This document shows positions 61,775 through 64,000 of a stretch of DNA of 64,000 bases, piece after piece. This stretch comes from Carpediemonas membranifera (Eukaryota; Fornicata). Each line of letters begins with the position of its first letter. Within the stretch, counting starts at the first letter, position 1. Position numbers and translations under genes: made by a program. The notes under the pieces are model-generated. The model did not search any database. It was not told the origin of the DNA and saw only the letters and a program-made list of their open reading frames with translations. Location of the stretch: positions 744,001 to 808,000 of the forward strand of contig JAHDYR010000038.1 in the NCBI GenBank assembly GCA_019828565.1. The letters run 5' to 3'.

Positions 61775-61932
61775 GGTTGTAAAAAACTTTGGGGAGTTAC
61801 AGTGTATTGTAAGACACCCCGCAGAAAGGGTTCGTACGAATGTCCGCAATAGCCTTAGTAGCCGGGTCCGTGTGGCCATCAAACGAACGCCGCCAGTCTG
61901 CCCGCCACATGCGTTTACCGACACAACGGCCC

Positions 61933-62795
61933 TCACGATGTGCGGGTCACGGGCGAGCACACCTCCTGCAGTGCCCCAGGATCAATGGCGACGGGGAGGC
62001 AGATGGGCGGGGCCTCCTCGACCTTGGCCCAGCTGTTGCTCTCACAGCGGAGCAGCGTCAGGCAGACCGCGACCCAGAGCAGGGCTGTGCAGTTTACCCC
62101 GACATAGGCAAACATCGGGAATGCCGTGGGGACGGCGAGCAGGACGACGAGGAACGACCAGACGCCGAAGAAGGTCGCCCACTCCGAGATGCGGGGGTAC
62201 GTCTGCCGGTCTCGGATGAACATAAGGCCGCCAATTACGATGGCGATAGCACTGGTAGCAGCCCCTAGGATGAAGCCGATGTCGCCGCCGAACACCCAGT
62301 CAGGCACGGCTGTCAGGGTCCATATTATGCCCAGGATCACCGCCCTGACGATGTTCCACGTGGTGTGGGACCGGGGGTGGCCGCTGACCTGCTTGGCCAG
62401 GAGCCCGGGACCCATGCGGGGTGGGCGGAGCTCGTTCTCCTGTCGGGTTGCGGGCACGCGGAGCAGAGGTCGCATGTGGAATGCCCTCATGGTTGCTATG
62501 CCGAGCAGTGCGGCGAATATGGCCTGTATGGGGTCGCCTACGAGGGAGTCGAGATAGGGCTCCGCGGATACACGCGGGAAAACGATGAAGTAGGAGGACG
62601 TTGCTATATAGGAGATGGCCTCTAAGGTTTCCCACGCAAAGCCGAAGAAGATTGTGAGCTGTGTGAGGCGGGCATGGAGGAACAGACACTGGTGGAGCCA
62701 AGGATGAAGAACACGGCGAGGGCGTTCGTCAGATGCTGATGTGGCCACTTGGTAATCTCAGTGAAGAACTCTAACCGCTCTAAATGGCCAATCAT
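61933..62795 (-). CDS. Multi-pass membrane protein, unidentified
   Basis: Two exons, complement(join(61933..62658,62688..62795)), give 277 aa. The 29-nt intron (62659-62687) is GTCTGT...CCTCACACAG; removal joins FFILGSTS to LTIFFGFAWE in phase. There are six or seven hydrophobic segments (for example NIVRAVILGIIWTLTAV, DIGFILGAATSAIAIVIGGL, FFGVWSFLVVLLAV), so it is an integral membrane protein. A basic loop lies between helices 3 and 4. No family was recognised. The start ATG (62795, MIGHLERLEF) and exon 1 supply the first helix, absent from an unspliced reading. Confidence 0.78.
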
Positions 62796-62924
62796 CGGTT
62801 CTTTTCGTCTGTACTCTGGTGCATGTCATCATATCCGATGACTCCAAACCGACTCTGAGCAGAAACTGGCACCATAGGCACATTACATCGCATATCCACT
62901 CCACATGTCACTGCCAAGAGGCCA

Positions 62925-63713
62925 TCAATCCTGGTGGGCCCGGCACCAATTCCCCACGATGTCGTAGAACTCCGCGGGGTTGTCCCTCATCATCGCATGG
63001 CCCGACCGACACACCATAAACTGCGGGATATCGCCCAGCCGGTCCAGGACGGGCATGTCGCCGTTCTCCTCGCCGTATACGTATCCGGCAGGCACTCTGA
63101 GTCGATGGAGGGTGTCCAGCAGCGACGGCGAGGCATCGCTGCACGCCACGAGGTCCTTCGCGGCCCTGTACACCGTCCTTGGTGTCAGCGGGGCAACGTC
63201 CAAGTAGGGGACAGCCGCAAGCTTGGGGGCAAAGCGGGGGTAGGCCGCGATGAAGTCGGCCTCAGGCCTGGCCGCGATGCCCCTACTGAAGAGCGAGCAG
63301 TCTTCCGCGACGAGGTTGCCCTCAGCGATGAGGAGGGATCCGATGGTCGCCCTGTCCTCGAGCAGAGCCTCGGGGAGCTTCAGCACGACCGCACCGCCCA
63401 TGGAGTGGGCCACTAGATGGATGCGGCTGGAATGCTGCTTGAGATGACGGATGGCGGTCTCGCAGGCCCCGGCAAGGGCGGCCATGGTCGGGTCGGGGAG
63501 GTGCTCGCTCTGGCCAAAGCCCGGCAGGTCAAGGGAAGCGATGGAGAAGTCGGGTGTAAGAGACGGGGATGTGAAGGCGTCGTCAAATATGGTCGTGCTG
63601 CAGCAGAGCCCGTGGACGAAGAGTATAAGGGGAGATTCGGCACCCCTGAGGGCGTGGAACACTTGGTAAGACGGGAAAGAGGTTATACAAACCAGGAAAG
63701 CTTCCAGCACCAC
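62925..63713 (-). CDS. Alpha/beta hydrolase
   Basis: A 262-aa alpha/beta hydrolase. LILFVHGLCCS contains the oxyanion HG. LHLVAHSMGGAVVL-type text (IHLVAHSMGG, about residues 97-106) has the nucleophile Ser in G/A-x-S-x-G form. A late Asp in NGDMPVLDRLGD and His in CRSGHAMMRDNP complete the triad. DLPGFGQSEHL is the usual strand-4 loop. Size fits small esterases, lipases and epoxide-hydrolase-like enzymes. Substrate is unknown. The N terminus MVLEAFLVCITSF is hydrophobic and might be a weak signal or simply strand 1. Confidence 0.88.
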   Translation of the reverse strand: MVLEAFLVCITSFPSYQVFHALRGAESPLILFVHGLCCSTTIFDDAFTSPSLTPDFSIASLDLPGFGQSEHLPDPTMAALAGACETAIRHLKQHSSRIHLVAHSMGGAVVLKLPEALLEDRATIGSLLIAEGNLVAEDCSLFSRGIAARPEADFIAAYPRFAPKLAAVPYLDVAPLTPRTVYRAAKDLVACSDASPSLLDTLHRLRVPAGYVYGEENGDMPVLDRLGDIPQFMVCRSGHAMMRDNPAEFYDIVGNWCRAHQD

Positions 63714-63860
63714 TGTTATTATTTAGAGAGAGGATAGTCTTTGAGACCTCCATCGATCTGCCAACTTGGTCTATTCTGACAATTCATGCGACGTAACGAG
63801 AGGCCCGTGGGTCGGCACCGTGGTGCTAATGCGGTAGGCTTCGGTCTGCCCTGGCGTTTA
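63714..63860. other. Short intergenic region
   Basis: About 147 bp between the hydrolase start and the stop of the gene running off the right edge. It must contain the hydrolase promoter. Nothing else is visible. Confidence 0.4.
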
Positions 63861-64000
63861 TCAGCGTGGACGTAGTAGCGTAGACCACAGGAACTCGATT
63901 TGACTGCTGTTGCGGAAGACCGTCATGCCCAAAGCAGGCGTGTCTGCTCGATACCCAAGTCTCAACTTGACCGCGCGATATTTGTGACACAGGAGGCTGT
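63861..64000 (-). CDS. 3' end of a minus-strand gene, cut by the window edge
   Basis: At least 45 coding-looking codons enter from the right edge and end at the TGA at 63861-63863. They read SLLCHKYRAVKLRLGYRADT, then GMTVFRNSSQIEF and LWSTLLRPR. The stop is followed directly by TAAACG, the same stop/TAAA arrangement as other genes here. It is too short to identify. Confidence 0.5.
   Translation of the reverse strand, partial: SLLCHKYRAVKLRLGYRADTPALGMTVFRNSSQIEFLWSTLLRPR

Overview
The window looks like nuclear DNA of a small, gene-dense, GC-rich, anaerobic protist, most likely a metamonad and perhaps a free-living fornicate of the Carpediemonas type. The lineage is inference. It rests on a canonical [FeFe]-hydrogenase; a stand-alone, bacterial-type glycine dehydrogenase subunit 2 with a candidate organelle-targeting N terminus; about 16 spliceosomal introns that are mostly 28-31 nt, with an extended 3' splice site close to (T/C)NACNCAG; and many stop codons overlapped or followed at once by an RTAAA hexamer such as AGTAAA, as in Giardia. 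Cilium genes (CFAP52, a Tctex-type dynein light chain) indicate a flagellate. About 36 protein genes were assembled, many by joining exons that sit in different frames. No rRNA, tRNA or CRISPR was seen.

The window is organised around three copies of one duplicated block. Copy 1 spans about 34-5683 (+), copy 2 about 23640-29789 (-) and copy 3 about 51916-54783 (+). Each carries a gene for an unusual multidomain protein: a small repeated domain, a seven-bladed WD40 propeller, two more copies of the small domain, coiled coils, a serine/threonine kinase, a helical region, and a C-terminal RBR-type zinc module ending in a Rcat-like motif. Only copy 2 (1792 aa) is intact. Copy 1 has a 2-base frameshift and in-frame losses. 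Copy 3 has lost most of the propeller, the coiled coils and the kinase through two in-frame deletions. Fragments of other genes lie at the block edges.

5.9-23.3 kb is a compact housekeeping segment: Ctf4/WDHD1 replisome hub, coiled-coil protein, endonuclease III, SLC35-type transporter, a KP-rich repeat protein, EF-1 beta, two GNAT acetyltransferases (one is GNA1 of UDP-GlcNAc synthesis), [FeFe]-hydrogenase, a charged coiled-coil protein, tubulin cofactor A and an unidentified 357-aa protein.

29.8-51.8 kb holds an FG-GAP surface receptor sharing a divergent promoter with block copy 2, a calpain-like protein, CFAP52, a Tctex dynein light chain, an RBMX2/Ist3 RRM protein, DRG GTPase, an SLC35F-like transporter, a small membrane protein, Nup155, a LisH-only TBL1-like protein, coiled-coil proteins, an Rpp14/Pop5-like RNase P/MRP subunit, Rab2, an Rpb4-family RNA polymerase subunit and N-acetylglucosamine kinase.

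54.8-64 kb holds an RCC1-repeat surface protein with a probable GPI signal, glycine dehydrogenase subunit 2, an unknown protein, an HTH protein, protein-L-isoaspartate methyltransferase, a multi-pass membrane protein, an alpha/beta hydrolase and the 3' end of one more minus-strand gene at the right edge.

Genes are packed tail-to-tail or head-to-head with spacers of 20-450 bp. There is no sign of operons.
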